Part shown: one piece after another, positions 8,235 to 16,026 of the stretch | Layout: every line of letters begins with the position of its first letter | Numbering within the stretch: position 1 is the stretch's first letter | Source: Methylococcaceae bacterium UBA7658 | Lineage (GTDB): Bacteria > Pseudomonadota > Gammaproteobacteria > Methylococcales > Methylomonadaceae | Assembly (NCBI GenBank): GCA_002483425.1 | Contig: DLHW01000006.1 | Coordinates: 33,405 to 49,440 of the forward strand | DNA length: 16,036 nt | Direction: 5' to 3' | The notes under the pieces: generated by a model | What the model was told of the DNA's origin: nothing | Database searches by the model: none | Seen by the model: only the letters and a program-made list of their open reading frames with translations | Translations under genes and position numbers: made by a program

Positions 8235-8253
8235 TCTATAGATTCTCATTCTC
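8235..8253. promoter_or_regulatory. Fur-box-like site upstream of the cytochrome gene
   Basis: Read on the minus strand, the site is GAGAATGAGAATCTATAGA. It matches the classic 19-bp Fur consensus GATAATGATAATCATTATC at 13 positions, including two consecutive GAnAAT hexamers. It lies about 175 bp before the cytochrome start. Iron-dependent control is inference, because the second half of the palindrome is weak and no clear promoter overlaps it. Confidence 0.35.
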
Positions 8254-8415
8254 ATGGTACCCTTTAAGTATTGAACTGTCGAAAAACGGCATGTCTACTT
8301 TAACCGGCTCAGAACGAACGGATGAGACAATAGAATGCCGATTCCAAAATGCCAGACTCGCGTTAAACTTGGCCGCACCCAGTTAATTTGCAAATATTTT
8401 TCAATTCAGTGTGTT

Positions 8416-8421
8416 GGAGGT
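8416..8421 (+). promoter_or_regulatory. Ribosome binding site that fixes the cytochrome start
   Basis: GGAGGT lies seven nt before ATG 8429, a near-ideal Shine-Dalgarno arrangement. It rules out the in-frame GTG at 8411, which would lie upstream of this site. Confidence 0.8.
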
Positions 8422-8428
8422 ACTTAAG

Positions 8429-11224
8429 ATGCATCTATTCGCAGGCAGAATCCCCCCTATATTGCCGTTGGCGGCATCCTTTATTATCTCGACCATTGTT
8501 TCGATAGGAATGAGTACCGCCGCCACTGCCGCAACCGCTCAGGCTAAAGCGGCGCCTTTGCTCCCAGCGCCACACTCCGGCTACGAACCGATGTCTTTTG
8601 TGAACTTCGAGACGCCACATGTTCATCCGTTGGAGATCACGCCTAATCACCAGCTTTTATTGGCGGTTAACACAGCGGCCAACACACTGATGATATATAA
8701 CCTTGGCGGTGTTGAGCCGGCCCTAGCCGCCCAAATCCCCGTAGGTTTAGAACCGGTTTCGGTACGCGCCTTTAACGATAACGAAGCATGGGTGGTTAAC
8801 CATCTGTCGGACACCATTTCGGTCGTTAACCTTGCGCAGGCGCGTTTGCTTAAAACCATCGACACCAAAGACGAACCCGCCGATGTCGTTTTTGCCGGAA
8901 CGCCACGGCGCGCCTTTGTCTCGGCCTCGCAAGTGAACACTATCCAAGTTTTCGACCCTGAGAATCCGGTTTCAGCGGTTGCAGACCTGACGATCTCCGG
9001 CGAAGATCCACGCGCATTGGCCGTTAGTCTTGACGGGAACACTGTCTATGCCGCCGTTTTCGAATCCGGTAACGGCACAACCGTCTTGGCCGGCGGCAAG
9101 TCCTTGCCTCGTATCCACGATGTCATGTCTAATATTGCCACACCCTACGCCGGTAATTCCGTACCTCCGAATAGCGGCACTGAATTCGTACCTGCCCAAA
9201 ATCCGCTTAACCCGCCGCCGCCGCCAGTAAGCTTGATTGTTCGCAAGCAAAACGGCGGTCTATGGAAAGACGATAACAATGCTGACTGGACCAGCTTCGT
9301 TTCGGGCAGTCATGCGCCGGAGGCCGACCGTGTGGCGGGTTGGGATCTCGTGGACCGCGATCTAGTAGCCATCAATGCGAACACCCTGAGTGTGCAGTAT
9401 TTTGCCGGTGCAATGAATATCAACATGGCGTTAGCAGTTAATCCAATCACAGGCGACGTATCGATGGCCGGCACCGACGCCACCAACGAAATCCGCTTCG
9501 AGCCTAATCTTACTGGCCGTTTCGTCCGGGTTAAAATGGCCACCTTCAATAGCACCGGCATGAAGAAGCAGGTTGACCTTAACCCGCACCTGAATTATTC
9601 ACAAAACCGTATTCCCCAAACCGAACGCAATAGATCGATCGGCGACCCGCGCGGAATAGCGATCGAAAGTTCCGGTCAGCGTACTTGGATTACTGGCATG
9701 GGTTCAAACAATGTCATAGTGGTTAACGCCAACGGGAACCGGTTATCGCGTATCAAAGTGCCGGAAGGCCCAACCGGCATCGTCGCCGATGATAGCCGCA
9801 ATCGAATCTATGTACTCAGCCGTTTTGCCGGCGTCATCGTCTCGTTAAACCTGTCGGAACGTCGATTGTTAAGCACAATCCCCTTCTTCGATCCCACACC
9901 CGCCGTCATTAAGGCGGGCAGGCCGTTTCTCTACAATACCCAGATTAGCTCAGGTCTCGGTCAAGCCGCCTGCGCATCATGCCATGTCGACGGCCGAACC
10001 GACCGCTTAGCTTGGGATCTGGGTAATCCAGCCGGGGCCATGGAAACCCGTACCGATAAAACCGGCAAAGTTTGGACGTTTCATCCGATGAAAGGCCCCA
10101 TGAAAACGCAAACGCTCGTCGACATCATCGGCAGCCCTTCTCTCCACCACCGCGGCGATCGTAATGGCTTAGCCGACTTTGCCGGCGCTTTCAGCAATTT
10201 ACAGGGAGCTGACGCGCCGCTGGATTCTGTAAGCATGAAAAAGTTTGAAACTTTTCTGGATAGCATTCACTTCGGTCCTAACCCGAACCGGAATAAAAAT
10301 AATTCGTTTTCTACAACGGTTAATATACAAGGCCCGCACAGCACCATACGGGGTACAGGTAATGCCGTGGCTGGAATGCTTAAAATAAAACAACCCGAGA
10401 CAAGGTGCGTAGGATGCCACGTGGACGAACGCGGACGTAGCGATACGCGACCGCCGAACGGCCTACATGTGGATCAGCCTGCGATTGCCGAACCTTTAGG
10501 CGGCTTCTACGACCGGATGGGTTTTTTCTGGGGTTCTGCCGATGGCAGCACGTCCGGATTCGGTTTCCGTACCGACGGTTCGCACGATTCCGGTTTAGGA
10601 TTAGTTGGCGCAGCCAACGATGATATTCTCGCCGCCTTTTTGTCGTGGGACGGCCCAAAACCAGGCATCGGCGGACTAAGCCGCGATTCTCATGCTGGCG
10701 TAGGTTGGCAGATTATGAGCACCGCTGCCGCTCCAAAAACGATTCAATTGAACCAAATGGTTAACATTGCCAACAGCGGCAACGTCGGCCTTATTGCGCA
10801 CGGAATTATCGGAGGCAGCCCGCGCGGCTTTTACTACACCGGTAACAGCTTATTCCAAGGCGATACACTAGGAGATATCCGTAACTTATCAACCTTTATC
10901 ACTGGGCTAGGTACGGACGATTATCTCGCTTATATGCTGGTGCCCCGCGGCAACGAATACCGGCTCGGCGTCGATGCCGACCTTGACGGTTTACTCGACG
11001 GGCAAGACGACAATCCCAATGCTGCCGCTAACACCATCTGGACTCCGTGCGGCAAGGAACACGAAATCTGCACCTTTACCGGCACTGCCGTTGTGCGCTA
11101 CGGAGTGGCAGGAAATTATTTGTATACCGTCGCTTCCAATCAGATCGAATGCAGCAACTCCACTTTCGGCGATCCCATTTTAGGTACGGCTAAACATTGC
11201 GATATAACCAGTCTAACCCCCTGA
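8429..11224 (+). CDS. Exported di-haem c-type cytochrome with YVTN-type beta-propeller
   Basis: This 931-residue exported protein opens with a signal peptide (hydrophobic core LPLAASFIISTIVSIGM, cleavage likely after TAATAQA). Residues about 40-470 form YVTN/NHL-like propeller repeats, for example HVHPLEITPNHQLLLAVN and ISVVNLAQARLLKTI. Two haem c motifs follow: CASCH (515-519) and CVGCH (660-664). Between them lies FHPMKGPMKTQTL followed by HHRGDR, a signature seen in propeller-cytochrome proteins of unknown function. Near the end is a calcium-binding type motif DADLDGLLDGQDD (from about 849). A C-terminal domain (871-931) with four cysteines and VRYG...FGDP resembles modules at the ends of secreted proteins. 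It is probably a periplasmic or surface redox protein; its electron partner and substrate are unknown. MauG/BCCP-type peroxidase activity is possible but not shown. It stands alone, behind a Fur-like site. Confidence 0.85.
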   Translation: MHLFAGRIPPILPLAASFIISTIVSIGMSTAATAATAQAKAAPLLPAPHSGYEPMSFVNFETPHVHPLEITPNHQLLLAVNTAANTLMIYNLGGVEPALAAQIPVGLEPVSVRAFNDNEAWVVNHLSDTISVVNLAQARLLKTIDTKDEPADVVFAGTPRRAFVSASQVNTIQVFDPENPVSAVADLTISGEDPRALAVSLDGNTVYAAVFESGNGTTVLAGGKSLPRIHDVMSNIATPYAGNSVPPNSGTEFVPAQNPLNPPPPPVSLIVRKQNGGLWKDDNNADWTSFVSGSHAPEADRVAGWDLVDRDLVAINANTLSVQYFAGAMNINMALAVNPITGDVSMAGTDATNEIRFEPNLTGRFVRVKMATFNSTGMKKQVDLNPHLNYSQNRIPQTERNRSIGDPRGIAIESSGQRTWITGMGSNNVIVVNANGNRLSRIKVPEGPTGIVADDSRNRIYVLSRFAGVIVSLNLSERRLLSTIPFFDPTPAVIKAGRPFLYNTQISSGLGQAACASCHVDGRTDRLAWDLGNPAGAMETRTDKTGKVWTFHPMKGPMKTQTLVDIIGSPSLHHRGDRNGLADFAGAFSNLQGADAPLDSVSMKKFETFLDSIHFGPNPNRNKNNSFSTTVNIQGPHSTIRGTGNAVAGMLKIKQPETRCVGCHVDERGRSDTRPPNGLHVDQPAIAEPLGGFYDRMGFFWGSADGSTSGFGFRTDGSHDSGLGLVGAANDDILAAFLSWDGPKPGIGGLSRDSHAGVGWQIMSTAAAPKTIQLNQMVNIANSGNVGLIAHGIIGGSPRGFYYTGNSLFQGDTLGDIRNLSTFITGLGTDDYLAYMLVPRGNEYRLGVDADLDGLLDGQDDNPNAAANTIWTPCGKEHEICTFTGTAVVRYGVAGNYLYTVASNQIECSNSTFGDPILGTAKHCDITSLTP

Positions 11225-11331
11225 TAACTTAAGTCATGCCATAGAAGGAATTACCCTACAATCCGTAGGCGAACAGACATGGGCTAGTATCGAAGACTGG
11301 GGCGTTTTTCATTTTGAGTGAGCCGTCATTA

Positions 11332-11352
11332 GCGGATAGACCGCAATTTTTT
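11332..11352 (+). terminator. Weak rho-independent terminator after the cytochrome gene
   Basis: GCGG (11332-11335) pairs with CCGC (11341-11344) around ATAGA, followed by AATTTTTT. The stem is only four GC pairs, so termination may be partial and allow readthrough into the rhodanese gene 25 nt downstream. Confidence 0.35.
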
Positions 11353-11377
11353 AAACCTAAGCAGGAATTTTTTTCCT

Positions 11378-11755
11378 ATGAAATTTTCTTACCTCATCAT
11401 TCCCTTTCTATCGCTGATAATGGGCTGCCAATTTCAAAAACCGGACTATCTAAATATGATAAGTCCGGCCGAATTACGGCAAATCATGCAAAATCAAGAT
11501 ATTTTCCTGGTTGACGTACACACGCCTCAGCAGCGTCATATTAAAGGAACCGATCTCTTCATCCCTTACAACGACATCGATCAGTATCAAGCTAAACTAC
11601 CGCAAGACAAAAACACGCCTATTTATCTGTATTGTCAAGGCGGACCCATGGGCAATAGCGCTTCAAAAAAACTGCATAAGTTGGGGTATCAAAAACTCTT
11701 CAATTTAACGGGCGGGGCAGATGCTTGGCAAAAGGCAGGCTACGAATTTGAGTAA
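11378..11755 (+). CDS. Rhodanese-like domain lipoprotein
   Basis: This 125-residue protein has a short hydrophobic leader ending in LIMGC (Cys17), a slightly atypical lipobox with Met at -2, so it is probably lipid-anchored in the periplasm. The single rhodanese domain shows LVDVHTPQQRHIKGTDLFIP, the active-site loop YCQGGPMGNSASKKL with the candidate catalytic Cys86, and NLTGGADAWQKAGYEF at the C-terminus, as in PspE-like proteins. The loop has the cysteine but no arginine at its far end (Gly92 instead), so thiosulfate sulfurtransferase activity may be weak or its substrate different; sulfur relay or sensing is inference. AGCAGGAA lies about nine nt upstream of the ATG. It sits alone between the cytochrome and dehydrogenase genes in the same direction. 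Confidence 0.8.
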   Translation: MKFSYLIIPFLSLIMGCQFQKPDYLNMISPAELRQIMQNQDIFLVDVHTPQQRHIKGTDLFIPYNDIDQYQAKLPQDKNTPIYLYCQGGPMGNSASKKLHKLGYQKLFNLTGGADAWQKAGYEFE

Positions 11756-11852
11756 AGTTAAATTTGCGTTAAACCAATGTTGACTTGAAGATAAATCAAG
11801 GAAAGCCTCTTATCTCATTTCTCATTTTGGCCTAATAATCGAGGAACACAGT

Positions 11853-12917
11853 ATGCTTAAAACTCACGGATACGCCGCCCAAAGCGCAGACAGCGCTTTA
11901 GTCCCGTTCAACTTCGAACGCCGCGAACCGCGCGCCAACGACGTGCAAATCGAAATCCTGTATTGCGGCGTTTGCCATTCGGACATCCATCAAGCCCGCA
12001 ACGAATGGGGCAACGCCCGCTATCCGATGGTGCCGGGCCATGAAATTATCGGCAAAGTAACGGCGCTCGGCAGCGCGGTTAACGATTTTACTATCGGAGA
12101 AACCGTGGGCGTCGGCTGCATGGTCGATTCCTGCCACACCTGCCCCGATTGCCAAGACCACCAGGAACAATTCTGCAACGCCACCACCTTCACGTACAAT
12201 TCGGAAGACAAAATTTCCGGCGGCAATACGCACGGCGGCTATTCGACCCAAATTGTCGTGGACCGGCATTTCGTCCTACATGTGCCGGACAAACTGAATC
12301 CGGCCGCTGCCGCGCCTCTACTTTGCGCCGGCATCACCACCTATTCACCGTTGCGGCACTGGAAAATCGGCAAAGGCCATAAGGTCGGCATCGTCGGGTT
12401 GGGCGGTTTAGGCCACATGGGCGTTAAACTGGCCCGCGCGATGGGTGCCGAAGTGGTGCTATTCACTACCTCGCCCAAGAAAGTTGAAGACGCCAAGAAG
12501 CTGGGCGCGCACGATGTGGTGCTATCGAAAAATCCGGATGACATGCAGAAACACTTACTGAGTTTCGATTTCATCTTGGATACCGTTGCCGCCAGCCACG
12601 ATCTCGACACTTATGCCAATTTATTAAAACGCGACGGCACCTTATGTTTAGTCGGCGTACCCGACCATCCGCATCCGTCGCCGTCCGTCGGTAACTTGAT
12701 CTTCAAACGCCGCCAAATCGCCGGTTCCCTCATCGGCGGCATCAAGGAAACCCAGGAAATGCTGAATTTCTGCGCCGAACATAACATTGTGTCCGACATT
12801 GAAGTCATCCCCATGCAAAAAATCAACGAAGCGTACGAACGAATGCTGAAAAGCGATGTGAAATACCGGTTTGTGATTGATTTGGCGAGTTTAAAAAACC
12901 CAGCCGAACCGGCTTAA
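11853..12917 (+). CDS. Zinc-dependent NAD(P) alcohol dehydrogenase, YahK/CAD type
   Basis: This 354-residue medium-chain dehydrogenase belongs to the cinnamyl-alcohol-dehydrogenase/YahK branch, whose members mainly reduce aldehydes with NADPH. Catalytic zinc ligands are Cys41 (CGVCHSD), His63-Glu64 (PGHE) and Cys158 (LLCAGITTY). Structural zinc ligands are Cys94, 97, 100 and 108. The dinucleotide fold has GLGGLGHMG (182-190), and FTTSPKK (about 204-210), with Ser/Lys rather than an acidic residue, suggests NADP(H) preference; that is inference from the family. Length and all key residues are intact. GAGGAA upstream is a good ribosome binding site. No neighbour indicates a specific substrate; in a methylotroph it could handle medium or aromatic aldehydes. 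The gene is followed by a palindromic repeat element and seems monocistronic. Confidence 0.93.
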   Translation: MLKTHGYAAQSADSALVPFNFERREPRANDVQIEILYCGVCHSDIHQARNEWGNARYPMVPGHEIIGKVTALGSAVNDFTIGETVGVGCMVDSCHTCPDCQDHQEQFCNATTFTYNSEDKISGGNTHGGYSTQIVVDRHFVLHVPDKLNPAAAAPLLCAGITTYSPLRHWKIGKGHKVGIVGLGGLGHMGVKLARAMGAEVVLFTTSPKKVEDAKKLGAHDVVLSKNPDDMQKHLLSFDFILDTVAASHDLDTYANLLKRDGTLCLVGVPDHPHPSPSVGNLIFKRRQIAGSLIGGIKETQEMLNFCAEHNIVSDIEVIPMQKINEAYERMLKSDVKYRFVIDLASLKNPAEPA

Positions 12918-12962
12918 AAAATCCGTCCGATTTCCTGAAATTGACTAATAAACTAATAAAGG

Positions 12963-13068
12963 AAACTCTGAATAAGTTGATTTCATTCATAGTTCGACAA
13001 GCTCACTACGAACGAAATCAACTAGTTACCGTTCGTCCTGAGCCTGTCGAAGGACTTATTCAGAGTTT
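12963..13068. mobile_element. MITE-like palindromic repeat element, 106 bp
   Basis: The element is bounded by perfect 15-bp inverted repeats, AAACTCTGAATAAGT (12963-12977) and ACTTATTCAGAGTTT (13054-13068). Inside, GTTGATTTCATTC (12976-12988) pairs with GAACGAAATCAAC (13010-13022) through one wobble. Two 22-nt units in opposite orientation, 12992-13013 and 13031-13052, share 18 of 22 bases and follow the pattern GTTCGTnnTGAGCyTGTCGAAn. Such TGAGCCTGTCGAA palindromes occur as dispersed intergenic repeats in many bacteria. AT-rich copies of ACTAATAAACTAA flank both sides (from 12944 and 13074) and could be a duplicated target, though that sequence is low complexity. No coding capacity. Confidence 0.75.
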
Positions 13069-13105
13069 ACTAAACTAATAAACTAAAAAAGAAATTTTAA
13101 GCAAC

Positions 13106-15562
13106 ATGGCAAAAACGTCAGAGTCAGAATTATCCGATGCTGAATTGCTCGCCAAATTAGTAAGCACGGCTTTGGCGCAAACCGAATTGGCCGGACTTTC
13201 CGCCATGATTGGCGTTATTGCGCAAGCCGTCGATGCGCCGATTGCCATTCTTTGGCAAGTTGCGCCGGAACCGGTGAAAGACACCCTTTTCATTCTTGCA
13301 GAATGGTTTGACACGCCCCAAGACCAGCGCAGTTATTTCCATACTTTGGAAAAATCAACCGCGCCCACCACCTTTAGAGCTTTAGAAACCGGCAAACCGC
13401 AACCAAGAGAGCCAATCGACCCAAAAGATTACGAATTTTTTGCCGATCTTAATATCAAAGGCTTAGTTTCCATTCCCATCACCGATACAAAGAACGTAAA
13501 AGAACAATACGCGCTCAATTTGTATTGGAAAACGCCGAGTCCATTATCACCGGAAGATAATCACCGTCATATCGATAAAGCGTCTTTTCTTGCCAGCCAA
13601 CTGTTAGATTTATATAACGCCCTGGTCGATAAGGTGAGCTATTCCCTGGTTAGTTCATGCAATCAATCTTTGAATAAACTCAATACAAAAGAAATCGGTC
13701 ATCAGGCAGTTGCTAAAGAAGTTTGCGAGAACATTTCATCTATCTTACAAGCGCATGAAGTCACTTTTTACCTGAGTGAAAAAAGCCATGACAACAAGCA
13801 TTTCCAGCTTCAGGCGACAACCTGGCAACCTTCCGACGTTAAGCCCTACTATGAGACCGGATCGAAACAGACATTGACAGGCTGGGTTCTAACAGAACAA
13901 CAACACCTTAAAATTTTCGATTTAGCGTTGTACGGTAACCATAAAGCAGAGTATGCGCAACTGTATCCCGGCTTAGATTTAGAAGAAAACTCTTTCAACC
14001 GGGTTAGTCGTCATCTACGAGAAAAACTAAACATTCCGCCGGGAAAAAGCTTACCGCCCCTTAGCTTAATCGCCATCCCAATTATGTACAGCAGTCAGTT
14101 ATTGGGCGCTATCCGCTGTTTTGCCGCGACCAAACCGCCGTATTATTTTTCCGATCATCAAAAACAATTGCTTACTTTAGTTGCCGACCAAATCGCGCAA
14201 GCCTGGGACGGCTGGTTAAACCGGCGAAATATCGAACTTGAACAAGCAGTCCAAAATAATTTTGTGGAAAAGTTGGCAAAGTTAAACGACCAAATCCTGC
14301 AGACCTTAAACACCAAACAACCCCTTTCAAAAGATGCTTTTCTTGAAGAATTGCGCGGCGAAATTATTAAAAAAGCGTTATCCAATATCCATCAATCGTT
14401 GGGTAATGTCGAGATTTCATCCATTCGTTTAATCAAAACAGACGAAACAGGCAGGGAATACTTGTACTTTGCTCAGCTATACGGCACCGTAGATAAACCG
14501 GATGACCGATTCTATCTCGATGAACTTGATGAAAAGGGTAAACCCGAAAAATTGGCGGTCTGGGTCGTCAAGAATAAACGCACCTATGTCTTGAATGACA
14601 AGGATGACCCCTATTACCATGCGTCAAGGCGGTTTAAAGCCGAAAGCATGATTATTTCGCCCATTAAAAGTTTAGATGAGGTCATTGGGGTAATCGATGT
14701 CCGCAACCAGTCCAGTAATGTCTTTGCGCCTTCTACCGTTGCCATGATCGAATTGATCGGGCTGCAATTGGGTATTTACAGCCATTTATTTGAAACCACC
14801 GCCCAATTAAGGGAGTCGGTTGCCAGCCTAAATGAAGAAAAGCAAAAACAAACCCAAAGCTATGAGAATTTTGCCCATCAATTGAAAGCCCCGGTAACAC
14901 AAGTAAAATCCAGGATATCCAGCATTATTGACGAATATCGTGATATTGACACCGTGCCCAAGCAATGGTGGTATCTACGCGGGCTGTCATCCAAAGTATT
15001 ACGTGTTTCACAAAGTATCCGCTTGTTCGTTGAACTTACTAAAAATTCTTCAATTGCCTTACAATCCAACGAAATTAGCGAGCTAAGCGAAGATTGGCTG
15101 AGGAAAACTTTGTGGGAATGCAGCAAAGACCAAGAGAATACGATAGACCCTACCAGAAAAATACTATTTAAAGTCAGGCCGGACAATGGCACATTGAATC
15201 GTGCCAAAGTTCTGGTCGAGCGAGGCTTATTCATCCTAGCTGTAAATAATCTATTGGACAACGCCGCGAAATACAGTTTTGACAATACGACTGTAGAAGT
15301 CAGATACGGTCTGAGTTCCAGTAGAAAAAATTTTTATATTAGTATTATCAATACCGGATTTTCCATTGAAGAACCGGAAAAATGCAAAGAACGTTATTGG
15401 CGCGGCAATAACGCCCGAGAGGTTACGGGCGAAGGTTCCGGTATCGGTTTGTGGGTGGTCGACCACATCATGAAGGCCCACAACGGCGTATTGGAGATTA
15501 TGGCGACTAATAAACACCAAACCGAGGTCAGGCTTTTGTTTCCTGCAATGCTAAGATATTAA
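13106..15562 (+). CDS. Soluble sensor histidine kinase with three GAF-like domains
   Basis: This 818-residue protein has no signal peptide or membrane segment, so it senses a cytoplasmic cue. Three GAF-like regions lie at about 20-170, 195-365 and 400-565; the second shows LSLIAIPIMYSSQLLGAIRCFA and the third MIISPIKSLDEVIGVIDVRNQ. A charged, coiled-coil-like linker (566-590) leads to the dimerisation helix with the phospho-acceptor His591 (FAHQLKAPV). The ATPase domain has an N-box NNLLDNAAKYS (714-724), F-box ERYWRGNN and G2 box GEGSGIGLWVV (775-785). The G1 box reads NTG instead of DxG, so nucleotide binding may be altered. The signal is unknown; GAF domains bind small ligands, haem or chromophores. 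The ATG has only a weak ribosome binding site. It is paired with the receiver gene 23 nt downstream. Confidence 0.9.
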   Translation: MAKTSESELSDAELLAKLVSTALAQTELAGLSAMIGVIAQAVDAPIAILWQVAPEPVKDTLFILAEWFDTPQDQRSYFHTLEKSTAPTTFRALETGKPQPREPIDPKDYEFFADLNIKGLVSIPITDTKNVKEQYALNLYWKTPSPLSPEDNHRHIDKASFLASQLLDLYNALVDKVSYSLVSSCNQSLNKLNTKEIGHQAVAKEVCENISSILQAHEVTFYLSEKSHDNKHFQLQATTWQPSDVKPYYETGSKQTLTGWVLTEQQHLKIFDLALYGNHKAEYAQLYPGLDLEENSFNRVSRHLREKLNIPPGKSLPPLSLIAIPIMYSSQLLGAIRCFAATKPPYYFSDHQKQLLTLVADQIAQAWDGWLNRRNIELEQAVQNNFVEKLAKLNDQILQTLNTKQPLSKDAFLEELRGEIIKKALSNIHQSLGNVEISSIRLIKTDETGREYLYFAQLYGTVDKPDDRFYLDELDEKGKPEKLAVWVVKNKRTYVLNDKDDPYYHASRRFKAESMIISPIKSLDEVIGVIDVRNQSSNVFAPSTVAMIELIGLQLGIYSHLFETTAQLRESVASLNEEKQKQTQSYENFAHQLKAPVTQVKSRISSIIDEYRDIDTVPKQWWYLRGLSSKVLRVSQSIRLFVELTKNSSIALQSNEISELSEDWLRKTLWECSKDQENTIDPTRKILFKVRPDNGTLNRAKVLVERGLFILAVNNLLDNAAKYSFDNTTVEVRYGLSSSRKNFYISIINTGFSIEEPEKCKERYWRGNNAREVTGEGSGIGLWVVDHIMKAHNGVLEIMATNKHQTEVRLLFPAMLRY

Positions 15563-15585
15563 TTGTAATAAATAAGGAAGAAATT

Positions 15586-16026
15586 ATGCTGATTGTTTGG
15601 CTTGTTGAAGACGATTACTTACAAAGACAAGAAACTAGGGAACTGCTTCGAAAAAATTTCAGGAATATCAGCATTACTGAAATTACAACCGAACATGAGT
15701 TCCGGGAAAGGTTAAATCAACTCAGCCAACCCTATCCTGACTTGATGATTATTGACGTCATGCTGCCTTGGACTAAACCTTCGCCAGGCAAGCCACCGGA
15801 AGCCCCGCCAGAAGTCAAAGAAAACAGTTTTTACCGGGCAGGTATCCGCTGCACGAAATTAGTCAGGGAAAAACCGGAAACTCAAAACACTAAAATATTA
15901 CTATTCAGTAATCTGGAAAAAGACGATCTTAAAGATGATTTGGACAAATCTGGCAACTTAACTTATTTTTTGAATAAGACTATTGATACCAATTCATTCA
16001 TTAGTTTGATTCAATCTTTTATTTAA
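15586..16026 (+). CDS. Single-domain response regulator with proline-rich insertion
   Basis: This 146-residue CheY-like receiver has no output domain. The acidic pocket is Glu8-Asp9-Asp10 (LVEDDY), the phospho-acceptor is Asp57 (MIIDVMLPW), Ser108 occupies the Thr/Ser switch position (LLFSN), and Lys131 is the conserved lysine (YFLNKT). After Pro61 there is an insertion of about 20 residues rich in Pro, Lys and Glu before the usual YRAGIR helix, which lengthens the beta3-alpha3 loop next to the active site. AAGGAAG precedes the ATG, and only 23 nt separate it from the kinase, so the two are co-transcribed and are very likely cognate partners. The output must be a protein partner, perhaps encoded beyond the window or reached by phosphorelay; this is inference. 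The gene is complete, with its stop ten nt before the window ends. Confidence 0.9.
   Translation: MLIVWLVEDDYLQRQETRELLRKNFRNISITEITTEHEFRERLNQLSQPYPDLMIIDVMLPWTKPSPGKPPEAPPEVKENSFYRAGIRCTKLVREKPETQNTKILLFSNLEKDDLKDDLDKSGNLTYFLNKTIDTNSFISLIQSFI

Larger units (their letters stand above)
7595..8410. other. Long intergenic region with repeat-like DNA
   Basis: About 830 bp separate pntB from the cytochrome gene with no convincing full-size gene. The stretch holds a hairpin at 7700-7730, an imperfect palindrome at 7859-7891, a perfect 12-bp palindrome CGATAGCTATCG at 7972-7983, a short minus-strand reading frame at 7955-8095, and a Fur-box-like site at 8235-8253. Bases 7690-8145 have mixed, protein-like reading frames broken by stops on the minus strand, which suggests a decayed or dispersed repeat rather than a functional gene; this is inference. 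Bases 8145-8410 appear to be the upstream regulatory region of the cytochrome gene. Confidence 0.5.

Noticed and set aside
8291..8386. 31-codon plus-strand frame in the cytochrome leader
   Set aside because: No convincing Shine-Dalgarno sequence, no recognisable product, and short enough to occur by chance.
11811..11830. TCTCATTTCTCATTT as a second Fur-like site before the dehydrogenase
   Set aside because: The repeats are seven nt apart rather than the six-nt hexamer spacing of Fur boxes, and the resemblance is only pyrimidine richness.
12902..12920. AGCCG/CGGCT hairpin at the end of the dehydrogenase as a terminator
   Set aside because: It is followed by A residues, not T residues, on the coding strand, and the stem overlaps the stop codon region.
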